Shown here one piece after another: positions 12,401 through 19,700 of a stretch of DNA of 64,000 nucleotides. Each line of letters starts with the position of its first letter. Within the stretch, counting starts at the first letter, position 1. The notes under the pieces were generated by a model. That model searched no databases. It was given only the letters and a program-made list of their open reading frames with translations, and was not told the origin of the DNA. The position numbers were made by a program, and so were the translations under genes. The stretch is from Prosthecobacter fusiformis (GTDB lineage: Bacteria > Verrucomicrobiota > Verrucomicrobiia > Verrucomicrobiales > Verrucomicrobiaceae): the NCBI RefSeq assembly GCF_004364345.1, contig NZ_SOCA01000013.1:1-64000 (forward strand). The letters run 5' to 3'.

Positions 12401-15400
12401 GCGGTCAAAAGTACCGTGAGTCTCCAGCACGCCCCCGCCTAAAACAAGGGCGCTAGTGGTTGGCAGGCTGCCCCCATCAATAGCGCGCAACGCACCACCG
12501 CTGATGGTCGTGGAGCCGCTGTAACTGTTGGACTGGTTACCCAAAATCCAAAGGCCCGCATCCGCCTTGGTCACACTGGTAGCTGCACCACCGTTAGTAT
12601 TATTGATGATCCGTAGATCAAACTGGTTATCACCAATGGATGCCCCGCCCAGAGTCAGGAGCTGAGCGGCCGTGATGCCTGTGCCAAAGGTCAGGGCCGA
12701 GGTGCTGTTCCAGATCAGGGTGGCATTATTTTGGCCGTTGGATTGAATGCGCGCACCGGTACCTCCCAGGGTGAATTCACGGTCGATGCTGATAGATTCC
12801 AGTCCCGTGTAGCTAAGCCCGCCCGTGGAGCCAGTAAAGATCAGGCTCTGCGCGTTGTTATCGGCATCACCCATGCCGATACCACTGGCCTCTCCAATAT
12901 CCGCCAAGTATGCCACGGAGACTACCCCGGTGGAGGCGATGGTGGTGCTGCCGGTATAAGTATTCAGCCCGCTCCACGTCTGAGATCCAGACCCCGTTTT
13001 GAATACGGAAATTTTGCCCGCGCCGTCCTCAATCAAGCCCGTAAAATTACCAATGCCATTGCCATTCCCTACTGTCAGGATCGCCGTGGTGGTGGCAGCG
13101 GAGTTCGTGACCGTACCCGCCCCGTTAAAGATGCCGATGGCTGTACCGGAATTGACTCCATTGAGATCCAGGGTTGCTCCCTGGCGGATATTCAATGCCG
13201 CACTGGCTCCGCTAATGCGGCTGCTGCTGCCCGAAAGCTGGAGAGTCCCTTCATTGATGTGTGTGTCACCTGTCTGGGCATTGACTGCGCTCAGGACCAG
13301 AGTACCCAGGCCGTTTTTCGTCAGGCCACCGCTCGTACCACTGGTCAGGATGGAAGCGATGGTCAATTTGTCCACTTCCCCATCCACCCGCACCACCAGG
13401 GCACCTGCACCACCGGTGGTGATGCCTGTGCCACCCGTGATGGTGGAGTTGCCGCCCGTGGCCAGGATGCCCCCGGCTGTGTTTGCTCCGCCAACATTTA
13501 TCGTGAGGGTCTGGGAGGCATTCAAAGTCAGCGTGTGGGCTCCATTGATACGCAGCGTGCTGATCGTAACGGCATCCGCATTGAAGCTGCCGGTGATCTC
13601 GTTGTTCACGCCTGTGGTCAGAGCGGTGGCGGATGTCACAAAGTTTGCATCCGTCCCATAAACTGGCGCACGCAGCACGCCGCCATCCGAATACGCGAAG
13701 TGGGAGCTATCGAAGTAAACGTTAGGACTCACCAGCCCGGTAGCCACGCCCGTCAATGTCACTTTATTCGAAGCATCTGAACCGACAATATTCAGTCCAT
13801 AGCCGGCGCCGTTAGTGGCCCCGGCATAGGAGGAGAAGACCAGGGAAGCCGTGCCGCCAGCACCCGGCGTCAGCAGGATCGTACCAGCTCCGGCAGTCGG
13901 CGTCAGCGCGCCCAGGGTCTCGATGTTGTTCTGAGCATCCCGGCCCACAAACTCCAGCGTGCCGCCAGCGGCCTGGGTCAGCGTATCCACATTGAAAAGA
14001 ATGGCGGAGGCATCCTGAATGATGGTGGATGATGCCGCATTTGCCCGCACCTTCAGCACACCATCGGTGATCGTCGTCGTACCCGTATAGGTATTCGTTC
14101 CAGACAAATTCCAGGTACCCACGCCCGACTTTTGGAGGGAAGTGGTAAAACCGGTGGAATTCGGGATAGCCCCACGGATTTCGTTATCCAGCTTATTGGT
14201 CCCGCCCAAAGTCAGGATCTTGTTGCCCAAACCGGTAGCGGTGAAATTTGAAGTGAAGATGAGTGCCGAAGGTGCGGTGCCCGCCTGGTCGGCATTGAGG
14301 GTGACAGCGGCCGAGGTGCCATTTAAGTTGATGGTGCGTGTGGTCGTCTCCCCTGCTCCGGTGCCAGGTTGGCCCAGGTAGGTCAGGATCCCAGCCGTGG
14401 TGGTGGTGCTGCCTATATTTACCGCTGCGGTGCTAGAGCCAGGATTTGCCCCCAGGGAGCCAAAGCCGGAGATGAGCAAGGCACCGCCACTGGTGTTGGT
14501 GGCACCCGTATAGTTTGAATTCCCCAGGATGGTCAGCGTGCCAGTGCCGCCCTTGGTCAAGACATGCGCCCCACCCGTAGCGAGGATCCCCCCGGTGACG
14601 ATGGTATTCCCCGTTCCGGTGAGCGTCAGCACGCGGGCGGTGCTGTCACTGTTCTTCCAAAGGTTCGCATCCAGCGTAGCCAAACGGGCATTATTGGTCA
14701 GTGTGGTCTGATTCCCACCACCTCCGCCCATCTCACCATCCAGACCCGTTAAATGCACGGTATAACCGTTGCGCCCGCCTAGGGTCAGGTTGCGGTTGCT
14801 GCCGCCAAAGGAAAAATTACCCATGTCCACTTCCACATTCAGGCCGCTGCCATTGATAGCCCGGTCCACAAACACAGTGCTGCTACTGCCTGCAAGCTGG
14901 ATGTTTTTATTCTGAAAATCAGGAGCATCGGAACGGATTTCAAAGATGCCTCCGTTGAGGCCGATGGAGGCGACCGCCGTGCTGGTGCCAATGACGGCTG
15001 AGGATGAAACGCGCAGGGAACCAGTATCCACCCGGACCGTGCCGGTGAAGTCGTTATTTACATTCGTCAGCGTCATCCCGCCGATACCCGTTTTGGTGAT
15101 ACCCCCTATTCCTGTCACCAATCCGTCCACCATGATGTTACCCGCCCCCTGAGTGGTCAAACTGCGTGTGGTCCCCTGGCTGATGGTGAGGGTGCCGGAG
15201 ATCTGAAGATTGCCAAAATTGGAGGCAATACGCGTATCCTGCCCCCCTGAAGCACTCGTCTGGATATCACCCGTCAGGTGTACATTGCCTACCGTCGTCA
15301 AAGCCGAACCAAAATTGTTTGAGCCGCCGCCGCTGATGTTCAGATCCCGCTCAAATTCGAGGGTGGAATCCCACCCGCTGAGCAGCAGAAGATTTCCCCC

Positions 15401-15958
15401 CCCATTGCCCACGGACGTATTGCCTGTGATGATTACGGCATCCGTAGAGGCTCCCAACTGGGCCTCGTCGCTGATGATCAGGGTGCCATTGCTGACGGTG
15501 GTCACTCCTGTATAGTTATTGCTGGCATTCGTCAGCCAAAGGGTCCCCCGTCCTGCTTTATTGAACCCTGCCGTCCCGGTGAGTAAACTGTCCACAGACA
15601 CCGTATCCAGGAAATTCACATCCATGAGCCCACTGCCCAGCTCCACACTGCCCCCCGAGAGCAGGTAGCTGTCATTGAAGGTGATCTGGTTGGCCAGGCT
15701 GCCGTTCGCCAGCACAATAATCTCCGGATTAAGCAGCGGAGCTGTATTTGGAATCGGTGAAACAAAGAACACATCATCCACCAAAGTGGGTGCCACCAGC
15801 GTGTCCCAATTGCTGCCATCAGCCCAGTTGTTGTTATCATCGCTTCCCGCCGTCCAGGTCGTCGGTGCCGCAAACGGATGCGTCAGGGCGAGGAGGTGAA
15901 AACACATCATGCTCGCGGTCACTGTGACTCGAAACAGGGGACGTTTAAGGTGGCTCAT
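470..15958 (-). CDS. Giant autotransporter-type beta-strand-repeat protein with PEP-CTERM tail (5162 aa)
   Basis: Predicted secreted, cell-envelope-sorted beta-solenoid protein of about half a megadalton. Residues 1-31 look like a signal peptide (positively charged start, hydrophobic core, cleavage near HPFA/APTTW). A head domain follows (TWTAG...NWADGSNWD...VDDVFF). The rest is a long array of units of the type LTKxGxGTLxLxGxNTYTGxTTxxxGxL, the signature of autotransporter-associated beta-strand (PATR) repeats. The C-terminus is IPEPSR, a short hydrophobic helix (MFLLFFGLFGLFF) and RRRR, a typical PEP-CTERM signal cut and attached by an exosortase. No autotransporter beta-barrel is present. 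Two head-to-tail super-repeats fill residues about 1875-4930. The ATG at 15958 has no Shine-Dalgarno sequence but fits the signal peptide. The gene is paralogous to its upstream neighbour (16726-34137), most clearly over the last 230 residues. Surface adhesion or matrix formation is an inference only. Confidence 0.9.
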   Translation of the reverse strand: MSHLKRPLFRVTVTASMMCFHLLALTHPFAAPTTWTAGSDDNNNWADGSNWDTLVAPTLVDDVFFVSPIPNTAPLLNPEIIVLANGSLANQITFNDSYLLSGGSVELGSGLMDVNFLDTVSVDSLLTGTAGFNKAGRGTLWLTNASNNYTGVTTVSNGTLIISDEAQLGASTDAVIITGNTSVGNGGGNLLLLSGWDSTLEFERDLNISGGGSNNFGSALTTVGNVHLTGDIQTSASGGQDTRIASNFGNLQISGTLTISQGTTRSLTTQGAGNIMVDGLVTGIGGITKTGIGGMTLTNVNNDFTGTVRVDTGSLRVSSSAVIGTSTAVASIGLNGGIFEIRSDAPDFQNKNIQLAGSSSTVFVDRAINGSGLNVEVDMGNFSFGGSNRNLTLGGRNGYTVHLTGLDGEMGGGGGNQTTLTNNARLATLDANLWKNSDSTARVLTLTGTGNTIVTGGILATGGAHVLTKGGTGTLTILGNSNYTGATNTSGGALLISGFGSLGANPGSSTAAVNIGSTTTTAGILTYLGQPGTGAGETTTRTINLNGTSAAVTLNADQAGTAPSALIFTSNFTATGLGNKILTLGGTNKLDNEIRGAIPNSTGFTTSLQKSGVGTWNLSGTNTYTGTTTITDGVLKVRANAASSTIIQDASAILFNVDTLTQAAGGTLEFVGRDAQNNIETLGALTPTAGAGTILLTPGAGGTASLVFSSYAGATNGAGYGLNIVGSDASNKVTLTGVATGLVSPNVYFDSSHFAYSDGGVLRAPVYGTDANFVTSATALTTGVNNEITGSFNADAVTISTLRINGAHTLTLNASQTLTINVGGANTAGGILATGGNSTITGGTGITTGGAGALVVRVDGEVDKLTIASILTSGTSGGLTKNGLGTLVLSAVNAQTGDTHINEGTLQLSGSSSRISGASAALNIRQGATLDLNGVNSGTAIGIFNGAGTVTNSAATTTAILTVGNGNGIGNFTGLIEDGAGKISVFKTGSGSQTWSGLNTYTGSTTIASTGVVSVAYLADIGEASGIGMGDADNNAQSLIFTGSTGGLSYTGLESISIDREFTLGGTGARIQSNGQNNATLIWNSTSALTFGTGITAAQLLTLGGASIGDNQFDLRIINNTNGGAATSVTKADAGLWILGNQSNSYSGSTTISGGALRAIDGGSLPTTSALVLGGGVLETHGTFDRALASSATAGSVHWSAGGGFAASTDRLLVAIGGTASPTDLTWGSGGFMTSGSLVLSSTTALFDVEMVNNINLNGAVRTISVSDNTSTAFDFATLSGDISGTGTSGITKSGNGRLQLLGANTYEGNTSISAGALVVTSVGGSGMASSSLGAGTGALSIGSGTTAGTLIYVGSGETSDRLINMAGTASSTTSPGGTTIESSGTGALILRNVVNSGNYIAARTKTLTLQGQNTDANEISSNLANFDGPLAVTKTGGGTWILSGNNIGMTGTVSVSAGALGIGHDNAMGSGNLTVSNSYLFAQGGDRMLTNTAIFTVAGNTVASFIGEHSISIDATTSILFGSSSGSSTITNNLIEGEKLTLDAPVMRNNDSGSARTMTFNGSGYTIVNANITDNPSSTVRASNITYSGTGTLELNGNNSHSGPTTISNAAAKVILGTDSAFGTGNAILTTGTLFSNGTDRTIANNVTHGGTFAIDGEDKFTFNGMWLNSGGNRTLTVNTTGGVELAGEVRLSESTGTTARTLTLNGTGDVLISGVISNGTGTGNSAFSYTGTGTLTLNGVNTHSGNTTISNAAAKVILGTDSAFGTGTALLTTGTLFSNGTDRTIANNVTHGGTFIIAGDDKITFNGMWLNSAASRTLTVNTTGEGVVLAGEVRLSESTTTTARTLTLNGTGDVLISGLVTNGLSSGASALAYSGSGTLTLTAANTYTGTTTLNNNNGTLRLTGAGKLSTGNLTVTAGSLFIEGADQSVATLTMGNSAGTSALIDVGAGRTLKATAITYSGTTTLAATITGDGTLDLGTSGITVSVADNAALDADMIWSIDNLIGSGVFTKTGNGTLDLSGIANNDFDGTFTVSAGAIMGLGALDNNLLLNGGVYQSSGTFTRSLGAGDNQVQWTTTTAGGGFAAAGGPLTVTLGGVATPLSLTWGEQFFVQSGAPLIFGSVTANDVVTFTNDINLAGAERTFSVADNTSSTADKAVISGVLSNGGITKTGNGALELAGDNTFEGAITVSAGTLQFSTVSDNGGGPSNLGQGTNGITLSGGRLQFIGGADQETDRGITFTTTGILDASGTGGATITYTGVFNPGVNSLNLEGTGYGIFAGEFVQTSNTGDLNKNGTGTWRMDSATTIVDNLVITSGELIFNVANAFTGDDLFIRDALLTLTVNGALTTDVDDFNISTETASGGILDIHGTTGSTVTEILIGRTAANNVSSPDLSGSIIDSVGGGSFGATTMSIRNGVVEVDIAISGTTNLGATISADNGGLNYGSGSITGSLSQGGSLVLNNGSISGDITFGSGSTLTKNSVNTVTLSGDNTVTGAGISTINNGILVLDYTDNTGAKISAAGLTMNGGTLQIDGHASTAVTTNAGNLTLGSSTDPAPAVVRINTAGAAATLQVGSITRNLGATLRFNPSTTLGSLVTTAENGAGDILGGWATYQLGNGSAVFATIIDDKITGFDSTVINDVAMWTAGADITESTGFTGTLASSLSINSLRFDAASGSTVTVGADETLNIASGGILITSNVSGTAGISGGFISSGTNELIITHDGTADFNLTSRMNGTLALTKAGSGTLVLDSATNTSNGTLRLSGGTVRLQGGNALGDRAAVIMEATTGVVLDVVDSETIGALSGGSSTNYKNMQVNIANGETLTINQIAGGTFYGNINATSGSATLTRIGASTLVITDGFLNLGPQGVVNVSGGRLTIDINGNNNQLTQVPSGTTVNVSDGGSFFIEHHGITVNTGTPGRVANDVPFFLNSGGSTTDSLFYRHDQADDHIEQIGVVTFGSGVSSVRVDATSSDAAALSVLRASSIVRQNQATMVLRGLGTQNTTGRRGQFQSAAAFTGYGTGTTTSLPVIPWAIGSSAGGTVAADSFLTTTGGANATWRPLNLSTEYLNVTNAVTWDAVTNTQNVLVSASTTAAAGNKALRALLISTGTGIVDLTGDGTGPLTVESGGFLFSGTGSSTLSGFTGINVSPTAGEYVFHVMGSSASIDSALTTTGANLTKSGPGTLILTASNLGLDSVAINEGVLQISDLDNIGGNGGDLLFANGTLLLDAAYSGDDLSARSIAFLSGVATLDTNGHDLALANSIGNGGAGSFTKTGNGILTLNAAASYGGTTTITGGTLRYGVDNALPTSSNVVLNLSTLDMGSFDATLGGLTLTANATLYAEGDVIFDGMLTTSTSAASRTLTVNGGGNVTINGNALITDSTSGRTLNIAVNDSGSVVLNGSFLNGTPSTSSLAKFGNGSLELTQRNFYTGNTSLGNSTNLGGTLKLSGAATLGAGTLTVSNGTLLLEGTVSRHAVTTLTTGGGPAGGSTLIRIGDGVTLAPTAITFSSTGSNLTTIIDGDGTLDLGTSGITVNIGNSSAAEVDMSWEMDTVIGSGLFTKAGTGTLDIRGVTNYNFNGTYQINAGAILGLDTTGNLILNGGVFEGSGDFTRSLGTGNNQVQWAAGTAGGGFAAQGDTLYVNIGGTNTDGVPDLPPSTLVWGSTQYFVSDGAPLIFGSLTANDVVNFQNNIDLNGGTRTVTVTDNTTATTDKAVISGVISNGSLTKTGNGILELSGANTFSNVRVTTGILQFSTVTDVSGAASNLGQGTITLSGGNLQFIGAASQSTNRPISFTGTSSMSSFGTNDAVITYSGAINGTAAFALNLTGNATSSGVISGGITQTGTSADVDVNSGTWTLSGALSTLADDLRVTNTGSVLNLGTTGSLSFTSGSSNYIYARNGGQVNFLTDDVTSTAQGIDGLLIGYETAGVAGILNMNTFNITVPRVDLGQTGAGLEGLITGNGGTITVNTSLNLYRGTIEGINLTGTANTVKNGAGEVILKSNNTGLSGTTTLTNGLLRLDYTDSNTQKIGSGLLTFNGGTLIMDGHETLSFTETVNGVTLGSTAGAASIQINNVGSQQLTFDMGAVTRLVLGTTMSFEASSANAIFVTTSENPDGFTSLGGWASYSRRAFASVDVNGNIVAATTVLKDDVSTWLAGDNVSDASGYTGIVETGSINSLVFNSANASNLVLGSDANLTLTSGGILIAEGAASASISGGVISSGLPVTDSTILTELIVHQHSSNGFTLASLVNGNLALTKSGAGTMILNGDNLYTGQTTINEGVLSISGGKAIGDRSIVTLRNRTGALLDLNNSSETIAGLAGGGADGGRVNIGTGTLTLLNNSGTTPVFTGTLEGSGTFIKNGANTQEMEGNSTLFTGNVIVNQGLLHLDSTSGILVNAASFTINGAGTVLSDQEGDNDTDRIGNSASVTLNYTAGSNGLRIRNDNDEGEIRNETIGSLVLGAGHNVIMVEANNAAANTAARLTAADLVRNNKATVLVRGLSLGAASGRRGLVTFGTLPSGAIGGTGAGGTDRSIYPYMVGDASSSTALGNSFVTYDTGSSSLRPLLTTEYIQNEAGYNALAASTQNNVRFSASTLAALTGGSKTINSLVLDSSTAAVTVTGGAADVLTLSSGALLAATTTAANGMTLNGFSELRTATDEYIMYVTNATSSLTVTPSLTTSNASLTKSGAGLLILSNASTYTGGTWFNQGFIEVSALDRLGSGGLNFFSGGLRWATGSTFDPTVRDMMLGLGGGVFDTNGNNVTFANAFGSGGAGGLSKLGNGTLTLNAAGDFTGPASITAGTLTYGVANALPSGTDLTLAGGILNIGSFDTVLGNLEFTGSATITGSADLLFTGNFNQSTGSRTLTVTNTGVTTFDGDILSIANASTTVRTLGLAVGTGAKVVINNQITNGSAVGSLSKTGSGLLVLTSDNFYTGNTAVSAGGLLANNPSSFASATGSGNVTVSAGAFLGGTGRISGGVTTTGRITPGSMDALGVSTIGQLTVGTLTANTGSELFFQIGGATVIDTDAVAAYQANPGTFVIPSDWTDSYDSTTKHDQINITGTGVQTINATLTISGDFLNGYVPDYGAVFHLVDWASIDDSGAAGTLAGTHGFLNLPDLGVGRSWNTSYFSSHGIVFVIPEPSRMFLLFFGLFGLFFRRRR
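1160..5700 (-). repeat. Super-repeat unit 2 of the first giant gene (about 4.5 kb)
   Basis: This is the second of two head-to-tail units in the 470-15958 gene; it starts at the codons for NFYTGNTSL and ends at NFYTGNTAV. Landmarks recur in the same order as in the preceding unit: LDLGTSGITV, a SLGTGNNQVQW...GGGFAA segment, NLGQG, LDYTD, a W..G.......G(F/Y)TG segment, the RGL...RG...EY module, and GSFDxxLGxL. Landmark offsets between the units are 4.5-4.6 kb. Boundaries are approximate and the copies are clearly diverged at the DNA level. Confidence 0.75.
5690..10330 (-). repeat. Super-repeat unit 1 of the first giant gene (about 4.6 kb)
   Basis: This is the first of the two tandem units, running from the codons for NTYTGTTTL to those before NFYTGNTSL. 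It has the same landmark order as unit 2 (LDLGTSGITV near 10015, LDYTD near 8430, WTAGADIT near 8020, STEYLN near 6755, GSFDATLGGL near 5970). Its central part (about 8440-9050) is more diverged than the flanks and lacks the GYETAG segment seen in the other copies. Boundaries are read by eye. Confidence 0.75.
10330..11190 (-). repeat. Two tandem 429-bp (143-codon) units
   Basis: Two neighbouring copies of a 143-residue block encode near-identical protein: TISNAAAKVILGTDSAFGTG, TGTLFSNGTDRTIANNVTHG, FNGMWLNS, EVRLSEST and TLTLNGTGDVLISG recur in both. The identical stretch around gtgcggtcggt sits at 10602 and again at 11031, giving a period of 429 bases, a multiple of three. The copies are much closer to each other than the surrounding repeats are, so this is a recent in-frame duplication. 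Confidence 0.85.
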
Positions 15959-16663
15959 GGGTGGGGGTTGGGGGTCGGGGAAGACACCGAATCCTCCAAT
16001 TCGTAGGTGAATCGGAATTTTCGTGAATTTCCCCGGCTTTTAACGAGATCCTGGAGCGAGGTTCGAGATTAAATTTCGTTCCAAAAAAAGAGCGGTTTCA
16101 GCATGCTAAACCTTATTCTTATGCAGATACAAAGTATTGACACCTCCCCGCGACGCCTGCCCCAAAGGCTCTGTGCCGAATGCCCAGCCCCTGCTTTCCG
16201 AGACCTAAAGAACCGACCTTTTGCCAATTCCTGCCCAGGTGATTCTAGCCCCGCAAGGCAATACACAATCACTTGAACCCCATGCCTAAAGCTCCCCTTC
16301 CCGCATCGTCTTGAAGATTCCACAGACCTCCAGGCATGTTACAGGATCTTTCAAAAAATCTGCTTCCCTCACCTCAAAACAAAGAAACACCTTATTTATG
16401 ATATGCCTCAACTTTATCCATTTCAGGCCGGAAAGCAGCCTCAAGCCACCATCATTTACCTAAAATAAGCATGCGCAAAACCATCATTTAAAGATTTATT
16501 CCCCCATTTCCAAAGGCATGCTTTGCAGGGCAAAAAGAAACGGCCACCCCAAGAAAGCCATCACCCTAGACCCAGAAAAGGGAATCTACAGTCCCCCTTT
16601 TCCCCTGCCCCATAGCAGCTCAAGCCCCGGACCTATCGCCCGTCATCCCGGTGCCATACCCCG
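15959..16663. other. Intergenic region between the two giant genes
   Basis: About 700 bases, visibly more AT-rich than the flanking genes. It carries the promoter side of the 470-15958 gene and the terminator of the 16726-34137 gene. Short frames here (16069-16323 minus, 16518-16760 plus) have no recognisable protein character. I see no RNA gene, no clear -35/-10 pair and no Shine-Dalgarno sequence before the ATG at 15958. Confidence 0.6.
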
Positions 16664-16700
16664 CCTAAAAAAAGGGGGAGCCGTGAAGCTCCCCCTTTTG
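16664..16700 (-). terminator. Intrinsic terminator of the second giant gene
   Basis: A perfect 12-bp stem (16670-16681 with 16688-16699) has a 6-base loop, and the minus strand continues into a run of T residues. It lies 26 bases past the stop of the 5803-codon gene, so the two giant genes are probably separate transcription units. Confidence 0.9.
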
Positions 16701-16725
16701 AATGCAGAACCAGCGCCGGATACGA

Positions 16726-19700
16726 TTAACGACGGCGGCGGCGGAAGAACAGACCCATGAGACCGAAGAACAGCAGCATCATGCGGCTTGGCTCAGGCGT
16801 CACAAAGAGAATACCGTGCGTGGCGAAGTAGTTGGTGTTCCAGCTCAGCCCGGCAGCCAGTGCAGGGAGATTGAAAAACTCAGTTCCCACCAGGTTGTCG
16901 GAAGGATTGCTCTCATTCAGAGAAGCCCAGTCCACCAGGTGGAAGACTTCACCATCCTGCGGGCTGTAGCCGCCCGTGAAGCTGACCGTAACCGTCCCAC
17001 GCACCGTCTCCACACTGGTATTTTCGATGACCAACTGGTCATGCGTACCAGCAGCCCAGGCCGTTTCAGTCCATGTCGTAGGAACCGCGAAGCCACCAGG
17101 ATTCGACTGGTAAGCCTTGGTGGAGGAGAGGTCCAACACCGTATTGCCACCGATCTGGAAGAACAGAGTGGAATCCGTATTCGCCGTGAGCGTACCCACC
17201 GTCAACCGACCGATTTCGCTGACGCCCGCAGTCATCGTGCCGGGGGAAAGGATACCGCTATCAGCCACAGTCACCGCACCGCTGATGCGGCCCGTGCCAC
17301 CCAGGGTGGAAAGGGAGGTCACAAAGACATCCCCCGTGCCCGTGCCGGAGCCAGTGATGTTATTCACCAGCATCGTGCCCGCCATGATCCGGGTTTCCCC
17401 AGCGTAGGTATTGGCGACCATCTGGATGAAGGTGCCCGCGCCCGTCTTCCGGACACTGCCCGTGCCAGAGATGACATTGGAGGAAGTCCAAGTCGTCGCC
17501 GCCGTGGTATCGATTTCCAGCTTGGAATTGTTCTCGATGCTGCTGGCGAAGGCCGTCGTATCCGTCAGGCGCAGCGTACCACCCGTGACCGTCGTCTGGC
17601 CAGTATAAGTAATACGGCTGCCCACCAGCGTCTGCGTTCCCGTGCCCTGCTTCTCGAACTCGAGACGCGTGGTATTGCTGCCGCCTGAACCCTTGTTGCG
17701 CATGTAGCCTCTGTAGCTGTAATCCTGGCTGCTATTGACGATGAGCTTGCCATTGGTAAGGACACCGGTCTCGGCGCTTTCCAAGTTTTCGATCACCCCT
17801 TCATTGGTCGTGCCAATGATACCTGCTAGCGTTTCCGTGAAGCCCATGAGCTTGAAGTAGGAGTTCTCACCGCTGGCACCGCGCATGGTAAGCGTGGCGG
17901 TGTTCACGATCTGCTCACTCTTGCCTAGTGCCATCACCACATCAAAATCGTTGGGGTTATTGGTCACATCACCGATCTCCAGATTGCCGTTGATAACGGC
18001 ATTGGTATCACCATTTAGAACAACAGAATTTGTGCCACCACCGTTGACGCCTCCGTGGTTGAACAAATAGGTGCCCGTGAATGTGCTGCTGCCCTGGATG
18101 GTCAGCAGGCCAGTCGAAGAGGAAGACCGAGTCTCAAAGATCAGCACGTCATTGGAGCCAGCAGTGAAATCATCGACCCCGTTGGCCAGCGTCGTGCCCG
18201 TGGTCACCTGGGAGACATCAACCACACCGCCACCCGTGCCGATGTTCCAGGTCTTGGAAGAAAGGTCACCTGTAAAGCCTCCAGTAACACGGATACCACC
18301 GCCATGGAAGTAGAGCGTCCCTGTTCCGAGCTTGTTGAGGTTATCCACCGACACCAGGCCCTGGTTCAGGTAAACATCGGTGAACGCATTGGATGCACTC
18401 CCCAGAGTGAGGATTCCGGCGCCAGACTTCACCAGAGGCACTACAGAGAGCAGCGGCGAATTGATGGTGAGGTTGTGCGCAGCAGCACCCGTGACATAAA
18501 TATTGTAGTCACGTCCGCCGCCAGTGGTAATACCACCGGTGGCGAATGCCGACAGTGTGTGGCCAGCGGGCGTTGTCCCAGTGGTCGTGGACAAGATGGC
18601 TCCCGAGGTAATCTCGATGCTGTTTGTCGGACCCGTGATAGCAGCGGCACTATTGCTGCTGCCAGCATCAATGACCAGGGAATTGATGGCTGAGGCCGTG
18701 CCGGTCAAAGCAACAGTAGCCGTCAAACGGACGTTGTTCGTCGAAGGTGTGGCTGCTGTGAGAGCATCAAATTCGGTGGCCGTGTTATACTCCGTGGAAA
18801 GCAGAGGGCGAAGGTTTTTAGTGGCCGCATCATAGGTCACAAAAGAATTGCCCCATGTAGTGCTGTTGGCCATAGTACCAATAATCCACGGCACGATGGC
18901 GATGTTGACCTGACCAGCAGTGCCTGTCCCGCCAACAGTAGCGATGGCAGCATCGGAACGAATCAGACCTTTGCGGATCGTCGTGGTGTTACCAAGGTTC
19001 AAACCACGCACCAGCAAGGTGCTGCGATTGCTGCCCTGGCTGATGCTGGCTGCCACTAATTCCGCCGAAATGGCAGAATTGTCAGTTGTCGGAGTGGCGG
19101 TGATGACGTTGGCACCATAGCCCAGGGTGATAGCACCCACGCTTTCCGAACGGGGTCCATAGCTAGAAGAGGTAGTGTGACTGTTGTCCACGATAAGCCC
19201 ACTCGTGCCGCCGGTGTTATTCATCGTGATGGTACTCGTATTGCGAATACGGTCCACGTTGCTCGCCTGATCCTGGGCGCTATGCAACTCACCACCATTG
19301 AGGATATAGGCTGTGACATCATTAATCGATCCGGCAGAGCCGCTCATCGTGATGCGGCCTCCGTTGATGGTGAGCGTCCCTGAGAGGGAATTGTCACCAT
19401 TGATGGTCAGTGTGGCCGTACCATTTTTCACAAGATTACTGCCAGTGCCGCTCATGACGCCCGCGAAGGTTCCTGCTGCGGTTTGATTTAGAGTCAACGT
19501 GGCAGCAGCTGCGATGACAACCGTGCTGGAGGTGCCACCACTCAGGGAACCAATGGTTTCCGAATTGGTCAGTTCAAGGCGTGCACCAGAAATGTTACGG
19601 ATATTGACCGCAGAGGTATCGCTAATGGCATTGCCGCCACTGACGCGGAGGATGCCTTCGTCAATGTTGATGGTGCCTGTGACATTGGTACCGGAGAGAA

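Noticed and set aside
12731-13780. 349-codon plus-strand open frame
   Set aside because: Antisense shadow of the first giant gene; the coding frame on the minus strand is continuous and repeat-structured.
16069-16323. 84-codon minus-strand frame in the gap between the giant genes
   Set aside because: No start signal, no recognisable motif, and the composition is that of non-coding DNA.
16702-17688. 328-codon plus-strand open frame
   Set aside because: It starts in the terminator region and overlaps the end of the second giant gene in antisense; not protein-like.
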